In this document: positions 43,670-55,635 of the stretch, in pieces
How positions within the stretch are numbered: position 1 is the stretch's first letter
Layout of the letters: each line of letters starts with the position of its first letter
Assembly: GCA_016648135.1 (NCBI GenBank)
Contig: JADDOH010002103.1
Span: 161,495 to 225,494 of the forward strand
Direction: 5' to 3'
DNA: 64,000 nucleotides
Origin: Agrypnia vestita
Lineage: Eukaryota > Arthropoda > Insecta > Trichoptera > Phryganeidae
Program-made: the position numbers and the translations under genes
Notes under the pieces: model-generated
Seen by the model: only the letters and a program-made list of their open reading frames with translations
Told to the model about the DNA's origin: nothing
The model's database searches: none

Positions 43670-44282
43670 ATACTTTAACTTTTATATTTTATTACATTTT
43701 CTGCCCAGCCACTCCCGAGATGTGGATATTGTATTACTTTCATATTGGCTTATATTTCACTGAAAAGAGCAGAAAAAAATTGATACGAAAGAAACAAATT
43801 CAAATAAAAGCAACGCTTCTTTTTGATAATCTTTTTTTTCGTTTAAAATTGAAATATCGCACCCCGAGTGCATCTTTCCAAATAAACGTTGTTTAGTTCA
43901 GAATGTCATATTTTAATACATTTTTAGGTCTACTGCGTACCAAAATGTCACCATTGTGTGACTTTCCACTATTGTTTTACAATGAAAAGTGATACATTTT
44001 AATTTGTAACATTTCTCTCTAAAATGAGTGCAAGAATATCCCTTTTAAAATGTGATTATGTTTTGTTTATGAGAAAAATAAAAACAATAATGACATTTCG
44101 TCATGTTAAGCAAAAATATCACTTTTAATGCTGGCAGTACCTACTATTCAAATTGAACTAAAAACTTTAATTCCCATTATATCATAAAACGTATTTTGGA
44201 AAGGTGGGAAATAGTGAGGTAATGATTTTTTCAACAGGACCACAAAAATGTTCACGATATATTCCATAAAAATTATTGCTTA
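43670..44282. other. unassigned sequence between two LTR copies
   Basis: No gag, protease, RT or integrase motif. If the LTRs at 43250 and 45088 once belonged to one element, its coding part has been lost. Confidence 0.35.
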
Positions 44283-44678
44283 CTAGCTCTGCCCGCGCGG
44301 CTTCGCAAGCGGAGTTTTCTAGTAACTTTTAATCATATTTTATCAATTTTTGTATTAACCTTTACATATTGATATATGTCGTCCCAGATTTTTTATAGAA
44401 CTTTTTGAGTTCTACAACTTTTCTGAAGAAAGTATTTAAATATCTCTTACCGTTAAGGCAGCGTTCGTGAAAAACCCGTCGATCGACTATTTTTTCGTCG
44501 ACTTTAGTTGTAAAAAAGTCACCACCAAAAGCCCTTTTATTTTAACGGGATAATATATCTATGTACACCCTGAAAGTTCATTCTAAATATTGGTAAAATA
44601 ATTTTTGAGATTGGATGGGTAGTTTCGGAGATTACCTCCTACATCCAAACGTACAAATGTTACCTCTTTATATGTAGA
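44283..44678 (-). mobile_element. non-autonomous Helitron of the lepidopteran Lep1 type
   Basis: On the minus strand it starts TCTACATATAAAGAGGTAAC and continues GGAGGTAATCTCCGAAACTA, which is the known 5' end of Lep1-like Helitrons. It ends with a GC-rich hairpin region GCCGCGCGGGCAGAG and CTAG. The host bases are A before TC and T after CTAG, as expected for A^T insertion. 396 bp, no coding. This is the clearest lineage marker in the window. Confidence 0.85.
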
Positions 44679-45087
44679 TTAATTGTTTTATATACATTAT
44701 TGATCAATTATAATATGCCATTTTTATTTTATCTTATTTTTTACTTTGTATCCTTAAAAAAACTCTAAAAAACGTTAATTTTTTACGCTCTCGGATAGGT
44801 GTGCTCCCTTAATCTTTGTAGACGATTTTCTCGTCGAGCGAATCGAGGACACATATCGGAGTTCAGAATCACGTTGAGAGGATTTTCGGCGTTAAAAGAG
44901 TTCAATCGTGATATAAAGCAAGATAGAATGGCTGATAATAGCCTGGAAGTTGGTACTTCAAACGAAAAAAGGGTGAAACTAAAAGGCGTTTGTCAAGGTG
45001 ATCCCAAAGAATAGAACTACCGTTCGATTTTGTGAAAATATGTAGCACCCAAGGTTGTGTAGATGGTAAATTATTAATAATAATATT
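44679..45087. other. unassigned sequence with a short open frame
   Basis: 44799-45014 encodes 71 codons, the end of which (MADNSLEVGTSNEKRVKLKG) looks compositionally like the start of a protein, but I recognise no family. It might be a decayed transposase N-terminus. Confidence 0.25.
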
Positions 45088-45602
45088 ATCACGTGTCGTG
45101 GCTAGAGAGGGATGAATGATACACTCGAAATGAATGCATATACTCGAAATTAAGTTACATAAATAAATTAAACGTAATGCTTTTCTTTAAATTACATTTT
45201 TTCGCAGTATATCACTCGTAAATGAACACTTTATTATCGCTGGGTAACATGCATTTAACATTCACTATAACATCCAATCCAGTTTGCACATATCAATCGC
45301 TCCGATTTATTTCGTCAATGTTGTATTTCGCTTGATTATTCGCTTCGATTCTTTCACGACTGGCCACACTGGGCGTCGTCTTGTGCGTACTTTGCGGCCG
45401 ATTCCGCACCGAATGAACTGTCGATACAACGGCTACGCCGTGGCCGGCGCCGTTTTATACCCGAAAATCCAGATATTTTCCTACTTTCTAGAAAGTTCTC
45501 ATTGCTTTTCGGTTGAACTAGGCATTTCTAGACGTTTATAGACATTTCCCAAAGGTTGTAGATCACCCTAGATTGTACGGGCTGTGCAATAGTGTTGTGA
45601 CA
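45088..45602 (-). repeat. LTR of the 3-kb family (copy d), minus strand, with heat-shock-type promoter
   Basis: The minus strand starts TGTCACAACAC and ends CTCTAGCCACGACACGTGATA, matching AGCCACGTCCCGTGACA of copy b with a changed final dinucleotide. A GGGTATAAAACGG TATA box lies at 45451-45462, and a perfect three-unit heat-shock element 27 bp upstream. A polyadenylation-like AATAAA (minus strand, near 45230) is preceded by GATAATAAAGTG. About 515 bp. Confidence 0.6.
45486..45498. promoter_or_regulatory. perfect heat-shock element, TTCnnGAAnnTTC
   Basis: TTC at 45486, GAA at 45491, TTC at 45496, upstream of the minus-strand TATA box of LTR copy d. Confidence 0.55.
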
Positions 45603-45939
45603 TAGAGGTTTGGACAGTGCGTAAATTCTTTTTAACATCTCGTTACAATATTTATTTATTATTATTTATTTACAAAAATAATAGTGCAATAAACATTGTA
45701 ACTTAAATATTGTTAAAAATATAGAAAGCGTCTTATCATACATGGAATCGAAGGAAAGTGCACTTTTAAAAGTTTCAATTGCTTAATTTTTGCTACTATA
45801 GCTGGACCGCATTCAAAAGAATTTGCGCAAAAAATATATGCGTTGTTACGATGCAAAAATGAACACAAAATAAGTTTTTCTAGTAAGTAAGTAACCTTCT
45901 TTAAATTAAAAAATATATATTTATTTGGAATAATGGATT
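45603..45939. other. unassigned sequence
   Basis: Nothing recognised. Confidence 0.4.
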
Positions 45940-46056
45940 CGAACCCAGGTCACCTCCTTTCCGGGGCCGGTGCTCTGACCACTAAGCTATAGCAACCCTC
46001 TATGTTTCCGTGAATATATCGACCTTATATGTAGTTCTTATTTTTTTTATTAATTG
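45940..46056 (-). mobile_element. tRNA-derived SINE, head only
   Basis: The minus strand has box A TAGCTTAGTGG and box B GGTTCGAATCC in a tRNA-like head, preceded by the leader GAACTACATATAAGGTCGAT seen in the 58.7-kb pair. Truncated right after box B. Confidence 0.8.
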
Positions 46057-46182
46057 ATTAATTTTTATTTTTGTCCATTTTGTCCACTTTTTTGATACGG
46101 TAGTTGAAATTACTTTGCAATGCCACCGCTAGATGGATGCCAGAATTGATGGAATAATTAATTTTATTTGGACATACGTTTA

Positions 46183-46380
46183 TACAACAGATATTATATA
46201 TATTCAAGAACACATTCATATCTGTGAAGTTGTAATTTTTCAGAACAAAGTTCTGTGAAATTTCTAAGTCAAATTAATTAATCAATTAGAAAGATATACA
46301 GAAAAATCTAATTCACGAAAAAATATTAGGTTACTACTGGGATTCGAACCCAGGTCACCTCCTTTCCGGGGCCGGTGCTC
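46183..46380 (-). mobile_element. tRNA-derived SINE, 5'-truncated, with tail
   Basis: The minus strand begins within the head at GAGCACCGGCCCC and continues through box B and a 3' tail with TTTTTCTGTATATCTTTCTA, CACAGAACTTTGTTCTGAAA and TTGAATATATATAAT. Same family as 58690-59270. Confidence 0.8.
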
Positions 46381-46645
46381 ACTGTGAATTACATTAACTG
46401 CGCGCGAATGATAGTACCCCAAGCGCTTGTTACCGCGGGTAATCGGCGTTCACAAAATCGGCCAAAAAATTCTGACCGCTTGGTGCTGGTTTGAAAAAAA
46501 GGTGCCTATTGATTTGATAGAATTAAAAAAGTTTCTCGTCTCAGATACCCCGATTTAGAAAACACAAAATGTAAAACATGCGCGCTGCCCCACACAAGTG
46601 TCGCATGAGGACATTGCTCCCTGACTCTTTTTTGAACGCCATTTT
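46381..46645. other. unassigned sequence
   Basis: Nothing recognised. Confidence 0.4.
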
Positions 46646-47217
46646 TATTGCTTGCGCAACGTAACTTGGCGTGCGGCGAATTTGGAACTAAAACCCGCCC
46701 GGCCCGCACCCGGCGGTAACCCCTCGCCCTGTCATTTAGTTCAATTTTGTATTTGGTCGGGAGCTGTGACATCTTGATTACCAATATACACCGAATTATT
46801 ATGTCCAAAACATCCTAAACAGTCCGGGATGGTGCAAGAACAATTGCCAATGAAGTACTAAAGTTTTTCGAAGCTGAAAAAGCGAATAATGGACCGATAT
46901 TACCGTCTGACAGTTTGACAGATAAAACGGCCGCCGCGGAGCGCGCTGTTACCCGACCAAATTTATATTGAAGGCTCTGACACTGGTCAACGGACATTCA
47001 GTACATTATGTATTGTGTAATAAATTTACAACCTGACAACTTCTGTTTCCTCGCACGCCAAATTGCTGCCCGACCAAATTTCTGTATTTAATACGACACC
47101 GATCACCGGACATTCTGTACATCATGTATTGTGTAATAAATTTACACCCTGACAACTTCTGTTACGCGACAGGGACGCCCTCCCTCGCACGCCAAGTTAT
47201 AGTAGTACGTCTATAGC
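46646..47217 (+). mobile_element. Tc1/mariner-like derivative, family E, composite copy 3
   Basis: The left part (46646-47050) matches copy 1, including ARTIANEVLKF and the CGCGGAGCGCGCTGTTACCC variant. At 47055 it switches to the right end of the copy 2/copy 4 variant (GCTGCCCGACCAAATTTCTG), so two subtypes are joined, by recombination or adjacent insertion. Confidence 0.65.
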
Positions 47218-48023
47218 GGACGACACGACGGCGGCTCCGTGGTAAATTTGCGCGGTTAAGTTTCTTGTACTATTAAAGTCTTTAAACTTATTTAAAACTA
47301 TATCTGATAATGCCTCAGCTTTCCGATCTGCACTAACGTCAATGAAACCACAAATCATTCATTTGAATGATTTTGAATTTTGGAAGTCTGAGATTCATGA
47401 AGCTGCGTGGAGTTAGAATGTATGTATCGGTTTTCTAACTTTGGAGATTGAACATTCGATGTGCGGAGCCTTTTATTCCCTATTTATAATGTTTATAAGT
47501 ATATTTATAATATGTTGTCTTTCTTGTGTTTGTTTTTTATTTCTTACGTGCAATATTGAAATTTTATTTCTAATATATAGTATTTCCAATGTTTTAACTT
47601 AACTTAAAAAAAAACTGTACAGGTAGTTGCTTCACTAGACAAGGTCTGTTCTTCCTTTCTTCCCTCATTTTTATGCTTAAATTTACACGAAATAAATAAA
47701 TAAAATAAATATAAATCCTGCGTCATCTGGTGTTTCTTATTCTATTATTACAGCAACCAAATCGGTTTTATCTATTTCCAACCTAATTTTTTTTAGAATC
47801 AAAGAACAAATGTTAGAAATAAGATCATTTTAGATCCTATTTGAAAGTCCGCTGAGTATTGATAATGTTTTACTTTCACTCTGCAAATGGTTTTCTAACA
47901 CCCCGTCATATTTTGCTAATAAATTCACACATTCAATAAAATCACTAGGATTTGCAGATATAACCGATTCATTATTTCCTCGAAATGGTAATTCCTGAAT
48001 TTCGAGAAATCAAGCTAGGTATA
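47218..48023. other. unassigned sequence
   Basis: Nothing recognised. Near 47690 an (AATA)n-type tail may end a retroposon. Confidence 0.35.
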
Positions 48024-48031
48024 TCAATTAG

Positions 48032-48261
48032 CAGGCACGTGCAGTGAGAACAAGAAGCATGACGTTTTATTTAAACATATATTTGGAAAAAAAAAACGAA
48101 ACTAAATATTTATCTGGCAGAATATTATGAAGCATTAAAATCTGAATAATATGTCAATTATTGTGATGGGAATATTTCGAGATATATCTCTTATTTGGGT
48201 TTCTTTTCAAAATACTTGCTTAGGAAAAGGTCACGCTTTTTGTTCTCGACTGCACGCCCCG
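48032..48261. mobile_element. hAT-type MITE, copy 2, with 8-bp target duplication
   Basis: Left end CAGGCACGTGCAGTGAGAAC, right end GTTCTCGACTGCACGCCCCG, flanked exactly by TCAATTAG on both sides (48024-48031, 48262-48269). 8-bp duplications are diagnostic of hAT elements. It is the uninterrupted sister of 3991-4646. Confidence 0.9.
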
Positions 48262-48637
48262 TCAATTAGACGTTGAACAACGCTACGGTCTCTATCTACT
48301 TTGCATTATGATGAAAAATTGCATTCCTACTCTCTTTCTATACGCTGGTCGGATCCAAAATTATGCAGCGAAATAACCGACTGATAATGAATGCCATTGG
48401 GTTTGCTCGTGGAGTTTTTTAACTATAGAGATATTTTAAATCATCTATTTACTATTCTTATTGGAAAATAACAAACACGGCCAACAAATTGTGGTTTGCA
48501 TAAATGTTGACAGCTGACCTCCAAAACGCAAGATCACTCTTATTTGGAGGGTGCATGAATCTACTATTTTGTTTGGTGTTACATATTGTTACCCATGTTT
48601 ATATTTTTATACTAAATTTATAGGTCGCCAATCTTCT
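48262..48637. other. unassigned sequence
   Basis: Nothing recognised. Confidence 0.4.
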
Positions 48638-49098
48638 ATTGCTTGCCCAACGTAACTTGGCGTGCGGCAAATTTTGAACTAAAACCTGGCCCGTCCGCAC
48701 CCGGCGGTAACCCCTCGCCCTGTCATTCAGTTCATTCTCGTCTTGAGCGCGAGCTGTGTCATCTTGATTACCAATATACACTGAATTATTATGTCCAAAA
48801 CATCCTAAACAGTCCGGGATGGTGCAAGAACAATTGCCAATGAAGTATTAAAGTTTTGCGAAGGTGAAAAAGCGAATAAGTGACCCATATTACCGTCTGA
48901 CAGTTTGACAGATAGAACGGCCGCCATTACTGCGTGGTTTCTTTAGTGCTGCCCGACCAAATTTCTGTATTCAATACGACACCGGTCACCGGACATTCTG
49001 TACATTATGTATTGTGTAATAAATTTACACCCTGACAACTTCTGTTACGCGACAGCGACGCCCTCCCTCGCACGCCTAGTTATAGTGGTACGTCTATA
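48638..49098 (+). mobile_element. Tc1/mariner-like derivative, family E, copy 4
   Basis: Same length and ends as copy 2 (28691-29150), differing by scattered substitutions. Reads ARTIANEVLKFCE from about 48820. Confidence 0.7.
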
Positions 49099-49724
49099 AG
49101 GGGATACTTTTATTATTACACATGCACAAACACTTGTATGGAACTGTAATGTCTTATCGCTTTTGATTTTCTCAAGTGGGTTTTAATTTTGTTTTAAAAT
49201 TGGAAATCCACTTTTCACTTTTAATTCACCTTGATTTGTGAAGTGGATCATTGTTTGACAATTTTGAATGTGGCGAATCAATAATTTATCTATTCTTTTG
49301 CCACTGTCCAATACTTGTTTATTTGTAATAGCCTAGTTGGAATAGTAAGAATATAAAATGACAAGTTTTTGTCCTATGTATCCCTATTATCAAATAATTT
49401 TTAAATACAATAAAAATAAACTAAAAGTGATGAATTAAGTCGTTGATTTAAAAGTAAATTAATTAAAAAAATACCCGTCATAGCATAGGTACATATGTCG
49501 TATAAAAACAACACTTATAATAAATGTATGTAATATTTATCCCTAGAACAATAGCAATATATTTTTACTGAATCCCAGACAAATCCGCTACAATTTTAAA
49601 TAATACATTCTCTAGTGGAGGAAATGCGTCATTTCTTTTTTAGCTATTAATACTAGCATAATCTAAGTCTACCCCTAGTGCACGCCATGGCTATCCATTG
49701 GTTTGTTGTAAGTATTGTAATAAC
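49099..49724. other. unassigned AT-rich sequence
   Basis: Nothing recognised. Confidence 0.4.
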
Positions 49725-50505
49725 ATTAATTAATGAATATTATAGATGTCTCACAGAGACGAAACTGTAGTTTTTTTTATGGGAAAATAGGTATAGAAGT
49801 CGGTATAGAAGTAGGTATAGAAGAAAATAGGAAATAATATTTCCTGGCGTATCCTAGTGTAATGTTAGTAATTCGGATGAATTTCATTACACAGAAAGAG
49901 TATATTGCTTTCAAAAATTCCGTAAAATCAATTGTAGATTTTCTCATTTAGTGACATTAACGACGTGTGTGAGGATTTAGGGGAATGAAAATGGATTTGT
50001 ACAGGCCGCATGGAAAAGTTGTTACAATGCATATATGAAATGTGGCATGTAATTCAAATATATACAACTTCCAAAAATTAGTAGGCATGGTGTAGTCTAT
50101 CCAGGGGCGTGCAGTGGGAACATCGCAGCATGACTTTTACGTAACCAATTATTTGGAAAAAAAATAGGAATACAACATACATTTCGTAATATTTCTATCA
50201 CAATTATTATCACATTATTCATATTTTGATATAACATAATAATCTCCCGCTTAAATATTTAATTTATATTTTTTTCCAAAATATACTTTTACAAAAAGTC
50301 ATGCTGCAATATTCCCACTGCACGCGCCTGAGTCTATCATGGGTGGAAATGGCGAATGTTACATTGTGTAAAGTGATCACTTAAGCTAACCATACAATAG
50401 GTCATAAGTCCTATGTACACCCAAAAGACTTCTATACCTACATTCCTATAAAAAAACTACAGTTTCGTCTCTGTGAGACATCTATAATATACATTAATTG
50501 ATTAA
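49725..50505. mobile_element. foldback MITE, family T, copy 2, hosting a hAT MITE
   Basis: The outer arms share ATAGATGTCTCACAGAGACG and AAACTGTAGTTTTTTT as complements. The interior aligns with 33011-33600 (GGCGTATCCTAGT, AGTATATTGCT, GCGAATGTTACATTGTG). 229 bp of it is the nested hAT MITE at 50102-50330. Confidence 0.8.
50102..50330. mobile_element. hAT-type MITE, copy 3, with 8-bp target duplication
   Basis: Ends CAGGGGCGTGCAGTGGGAAC and ATTCCCACTGCACGCGCCTG, flanked exactly by AGTCTATC (50094-50101, 50331-50338). Inserted in a family T MITE, hence younger than it. Confidence 0.9.
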
Positions 50506-51426
50506 TAATGTCTCTGTGATATGAAATCCAGTACTGTTCTGAAAGATTTGAACAAACTAAAAATATTCTGTAATAACATTAGTTTATTTCCCTACATAAT
50601 TAAGTAATGCAACATTACATCGGTTTATTGTACATGTACAAATACATGTAATGTAATATTATGTACATTGATTTATTTTCCTACGTCATGTATGTAATTA
50701 AATAATACATATATTGGTTTATTTCCCTACCTCATGTAAGTAATGTTATATTACATCTTAAAAGTTGAGATCTACAACATCGTGGAAGAAATAATTTTGA
50801 ATAATGGTGTTGGATTCGAAGGAGAACGATAGAAATCGACCTAACCTTTAGAAGTCGAAATCATAACATGACAAAATCATTTTCCGCCAGGAGGGATGAG
50901 CTAAAACAGCTTCCTGGCCGTATTTATAAAATTAACCAAAGAAAATGTTTTTATTATTCACCTTTACGTATTCTTTTGAAATTATGGCGTGCTGGCGTTA
51001 AATAAAAATAACTTTAAACGCGCCTCTGATAACACGCTTCTTCTGGGTTATTATCATATTTCAATGGATATCATTAGTACTGATGACGGTCGGAAACGTT
51101 GGCTGCGATAAAAAACCGTCTTTGTAAGTGTTAACCATAGAAACTGGAGGGGCATTGATAATAGATTTTAAAATCCCACATAAAAAAATCTCGAGAAACA
51201 TTCGGTAAAAATTGGGTGACTTATTACAAGTAAGTGATTTTTTTTATTGGCACTTATCAAGGTAGAAACTTTAACTATTAAACTATTATATTATTGTAAA
51301 ATATTTAAAAAAATGGTTTCGTCATGTCTATTTCCGTGGCGCTCCTCCTCCATGACTGAATTCAACTTTCCCCGGTGCACATTGTTCGAGACGGAAAAGA
51401 TCATGTACTTATTTTAAAATTAAAAA
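50506..51426. other. mostly unassigned; decayed hammerhead-like string at 51079
   Basis: 51079-51101 reads CTGATGACGGTCGGAAACGT TGG: a correct CUGAUGA and GAAA, but helix II is only 2 bp and helix I does not pair. AT-rich short repeats with 'tacattgatttatttcc' occur at 50580-50740. Confidence 0.35.
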
Positions 51427-52489
51427 CTAGGTGCCCGTTGCACGACTACGCGTGCAATTTAGCCTGGCGGCAGACTCATTGATAATTAAGTAACGAAGAA
51501 GAAGAAGACGGACTTACTGTTCGTTGAGTAACGAAGAAGAAGGTTGACGGTAAACACTGCGCGCTGAGCTCCCCTTTCCGGTGACGCCCCGATCGCGAAG
51601 ATCGGACTGCGCGTTCGGGTGTAAAGGCCGAAAAAATTAAAAACAAAATGTATCCGAAATGTTTGAAATGGCCGCGCAAAGGGCAAATGGCTGCGCGGTC
51701 GAAACGGTCGAAACCGGAGTACCACCGCTGCGCTGCCGTGGCGACCGCTGCACGGCCGTGGCGACCTCTTTGCGGCCGATGCGACCGCCGCGCGGTCAAA
51801 ACGAAGCGTCCACTGTGTCGCCGAAGAGTATTTTCACTGATTTGTCAGTTTTTAAATCATTGTGTGCCCAAAGAAGAAGGTAACCTTACCTAAGAATGTA
51901 GTAGCAATTTAACTTAATAAAATATTTTTTTCCAATTTTGCGGTACTAATGAGACATCTATTAAATTTTTTTATAACCTTTATTTTAAAAAATACAATCG
52001 ATGGAATTTTACATCATCTACATTTCTGCATTTTTATTTTATTTGTATCTTTATTTTTAGAAAGTTGTAAACGAATGAAATATTTATCCAATTTGAACCT
52101 GGCCTATATTAGACATCTGTTGATTTTTTTAAAAAGTTATCGTCTTATGTAAATTTTTGTCCTTATGTTTTTTAACCATAACTTCTAAACGCATAATCCA
52201 ATTTTAGTCGTCGATATCTCAATCGATAAGGAAATAGTGCTTCTATCGAACTTACCAAAAATATTTTTTTTACAATGGCAGACTTTAGAATTACGTCCGC
52301 TTTCATCCGCGTTTTGCTGTTTTGTCTGTGGCTTCGCGGGGAATATTTAAATTACATTTCCAAAAAATACAGTCTGTATAATTTAACGTTTTCTATATTT
52401 CTGCATTTTTATTTATTTTTTATCATTATTTCAAGGAAAGTTTTAAAATACTTATGAAGATGGAATTTTATTTTATTTTATTTTATAAC

Positions 52490-53520
52490 TTTTCTCAAAA
52501 TGGTGATAAAAAATAAATAAAAATGCCTAAAGATAGATTACGTTAAATTCTACAGATTGTGGTTTTAATAATAAGAATTAAAAATTTTCCCGCGAAGCCA
52601 CAGTTAAAACCACAAAACTCGGATGAAAGCGAACGTAATACTGAAGATTGTAATTGTACCAAAATTATTTTCAATATGATCGATAGAGACACTATTTCCC
52701 TATCGATCGAGATATCGATGACTAAAATCGGATGACGCGTTTAGAAGTTACAGCCAATAAACTAAACATCAAAAATTTACCGATATCTCGAGGTTCAAAA
52801 AATTGTCAATAGATGTCTACCTGGCCCCGGAAAATGGAAATAAATATTTTCTTTAATAACTTTTCTAAAAAAATAGATAGAAAAAAACTAAAAATGCAGA
52901 AAGATACATCACGTTAACTTGTACAGATTTTATTAAATATAATTTTTTTTTACATCATCATTGCGAAACTACGCCCAAATCCGCGAAATTTTGAGCGATT
53001 TTTTTTTAATTTTATTTGATAAGTTTTCTCAAAATAGTGATAAAAATAAATAAAAATGCCGAAAGATAGATAACGTTAAATTCTACAGATTGTGATTTAG
53101 AATAAGAATTAAAAATTTTCCCGCGAAGCCACAGTCAAAACCACAAAACTCGGATGAAAGCGGACGTAATACTGAGGTCTGTAATTGTACCAAAATTATT
53201 TTCAATATGATCGATAGAGACACTATTTCCCTATCGATCGAGATATCGATGACTAAAATCGGATGACGCGTTTAGAAGTTACAGCCAATAAACTAAACAT
53301 CAAAAATTTACCGATATCTCGAGGTTCAAAAAATTGTCAATAGATGTCTACCTGGCCCCGGAAAATGGAAATAAATATTTTCTTTAGTAACTTTTCTAAA
53401 AAAATAGATAGAAAAAAACTAAAAATGCAGAAAGATACATCACGTTAACTTGTACAGATTTTATTTAATAAAAATTTTTGTAACATCCTTATTACAAAGC
53501 CACGGCTAAAATCGCAAAAC
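52490..53520. repeat. two-unit tandem duplication, ~531 bp
   Basis: CCGCGAAGCCACAGT, CTATCGATCGAGATATCGAT and CTACCTGGCCCCGGAAAATG recur with ~531-bp spacing (first copy from about 52503, second from about 53037), nearly identical. Shorter, older modules of the same sort lie at 53700-53840 and 56310-56460. Confidence 0.85.
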
Positions 53521-54221
53521 TGGGAACATAATTTTGAAGCCTGCCATGTTAAAAATACCATGCCATATTGCCGAATAAATGGCGTTTTGGAGTTACAGCC
53601 AAAAAACTAAACATCAAAAATGTATCGAAAACTCGAGCTTTTACAAAAACTCAACAGATGTCTAAGTTGATCTATAAAAATTGAAATCGTTTCTAACTTT
53701 TCTAAAAATAAAGTTAGAAAAAAACTAAAAATGTAGAAAGGTAGGTAATTTTAAATCCTACAGATCGTGAATGTCAGAAAAAAATTAAAGTCTCGCCGCG
53801 AAACTACGGTCGAAACCGTGAAACTCGGGTGAAAGAAAATATTTTCTTATATATTATACTTTTATGATAATTGAATTATCAAAAAAATAATAATATAAGG
53901 ATGGCCGATCTTACAAAATCTTGATAAAAAAATGTTTTTGATTTTATTTCTGTTTTGTTGAATTTTATTTTAAATTAGGTTTTTGGTTTTTTTAAATTAG
54001 GTTTTTCTATTTCGGTTTTTGATTTTGGTTTTTTGCGTGAGTGCCACTGCGCGGCCATGCGACCGCTGCGCAGCCGTAGCGAACGCTGCGCTGCCGAGGC
54101 GATAGATGCGCGGCCGTGACGACCGCTATACGGTCAAAACGTGCCTCCGAAGCTTGGAATGTTTTCATAGATTTGTCAGTTTTAAAATCATTGTGTGCGT
54201 AAAAGAAAATTATTTATTATA

Positions 54222-54238
54222 GGTCAGGTTAGGTTAGG
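54222..54238. repeat. short TTAGG run
   Basis: CAGGTTAGGTTAGGTCG holds about three insect telomere-type TTAGG units. Too short to be a telomere remnant with confidence. Confidence 0.3.
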
Positions 54239-55204
54239 TCGTAAATGGAAAAATATGAATGAATATGTAAAAGATTATGTATCCAAAGTAGAATTAAAAA
54301 TAAATGCTTTTTTTTAAAATTAAATATAAAATTAACATATCAATAAAATCTTTTTCGACTTTTTATAAAAAAAATATTTTAGTTTATTTTTAAACAATGA
54401 CTTATCCAAAAACGTAAGAAATAAATTTAAAAAAAATACTACATTGAACAAAATAAAAAAACAGTTTTCAAAATTCAAATCTGTCAGAAAATAACGAAGA
54501 AAAAAATTAATTTAATACTATAAAAGAGAGATCCCTGAGACGAAAATAGCTGAAAAATATGCAATTTTTAAATTGTCGAAATCCGGCTTACGTCAAAATA
54601 AAAATAAAATCTCATTAAAAAACTTTCAAACACACGTATCGAAAAAAAAATTTGATTATAATTTTTTTATATATAAAGATAGAAAAAATTTAAAAATATA
54701 GCAATCATTGCATACAAAAAAATAAAGATGGCCAGACTCGGCACAAAACGTCATACTTCAATTTTGAATCCGATCACAATACAATAAATAATATGAGGTA
54801 AAAACGAAATGAACCAAGCAACAAAATAAGAATAAGAAGAAAATAAATTTTACAAAAATGCCACGCGGCAACGACTTATCTTTCGTATTTTTTTAAATTG
54901 TCATTATCTTTCATATTCGCAGAGAAAACCGTAAATATGTCCGAAAAAAGTAAAAAAAAAACGCTAAATATGACTTTGTAAAATAAAAAAATACATGTAG
55001 AAACCCTAGAAATCCATTTCCGCCTACCTTCCTTTCCCTCTGGAAATAAATTTACATACTTCCCTTATGCATTAATGTACTCCTATATCTCATTTATTCA
55101 AACAATTTCTTTCTTCAATCTTTTCATTACTCCTGCTACATGTTTTCTCTATCTTTTATTACAATGAATTCTAAATTCATCAAGCGAATTATTTTAATTG
55201 GCTT

Positions 55205-55347
55205 AGGGCCTGATGTTTGATCAGAAGTAATAGTTATGGAAAAAGCATAGAATTTTACGAAAACGGGTATTTTGATTGGAAGAGAATGCAAAAACTATGC
55301 TTTTTTCTTAACTATTACTCTTACTTCTGATCAAACAACAGGCCCTT
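55205..55347. mobile_element. small foldback MITE
   Basis: AGGGCCTGATGTTTGATCAG and its inverse CTGATCAAACAACAGGCCCT, arms ~50 bp with AAAAGCATAG inside, ~143 bp in all. Inserted in Helitron copy 2. Confidence 0.75.
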
Positions 55348-55369
55348 GATATTTTTATTTATCACATAT

Positions 55370-55635
55370 TTGGCGTCTCATATATAAAAAGCAAAGGTAG
55401 CAACGTCCAAAAAATTTAAAAAAATGTTTTGAAAGCATTCACCGATATCGACTCACTTCAAATGTACTATATTTCAGATTTTATGTATCTGTCCCTTCCA
55501 AAATCATGTTTTCTGTAAATTTATTTCATATAAAATATCGAATTCAGTATATTATAAATTAATAATCCTCGATGATTACATTTAATTTTTTTTTCGATAT
55601 TGCTGCCTTCGCTTTTATACCCCACATATGTTATA
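55370..55635. mobile_element. TIR element U, short copy
   Basis: The ends ATATAAAAAGCAAAGGTAGC and GCTGCCTTCGCTTTTATACC are inverted. A longer relative with the same ends is at 59865-60750. The interiors share GATTTTATGTATCTGTCCCT TCC in inverted orientation. Confidence 0.65.

Noticed and set aside
43353..43670. 105-codon minus-strand frame as a gene driven by a heat-shock promoter
   Set aside because: It overlaps the promoter motifs themselves, lies within an LTR with related copies at 3505 and 45088, and shows no protein domain.
51079..51101. CTGATGA...GAAACGTTGG as a functional hammerhead
   Set aside because: Helix II would be only 2 bp and the flanks do not pair as helix I. Treated as a decayed motif.
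54222..54238. Interstitial telomere
   Set aside because: Only about three TTAGG units, within a Helitron-like element. Too short.
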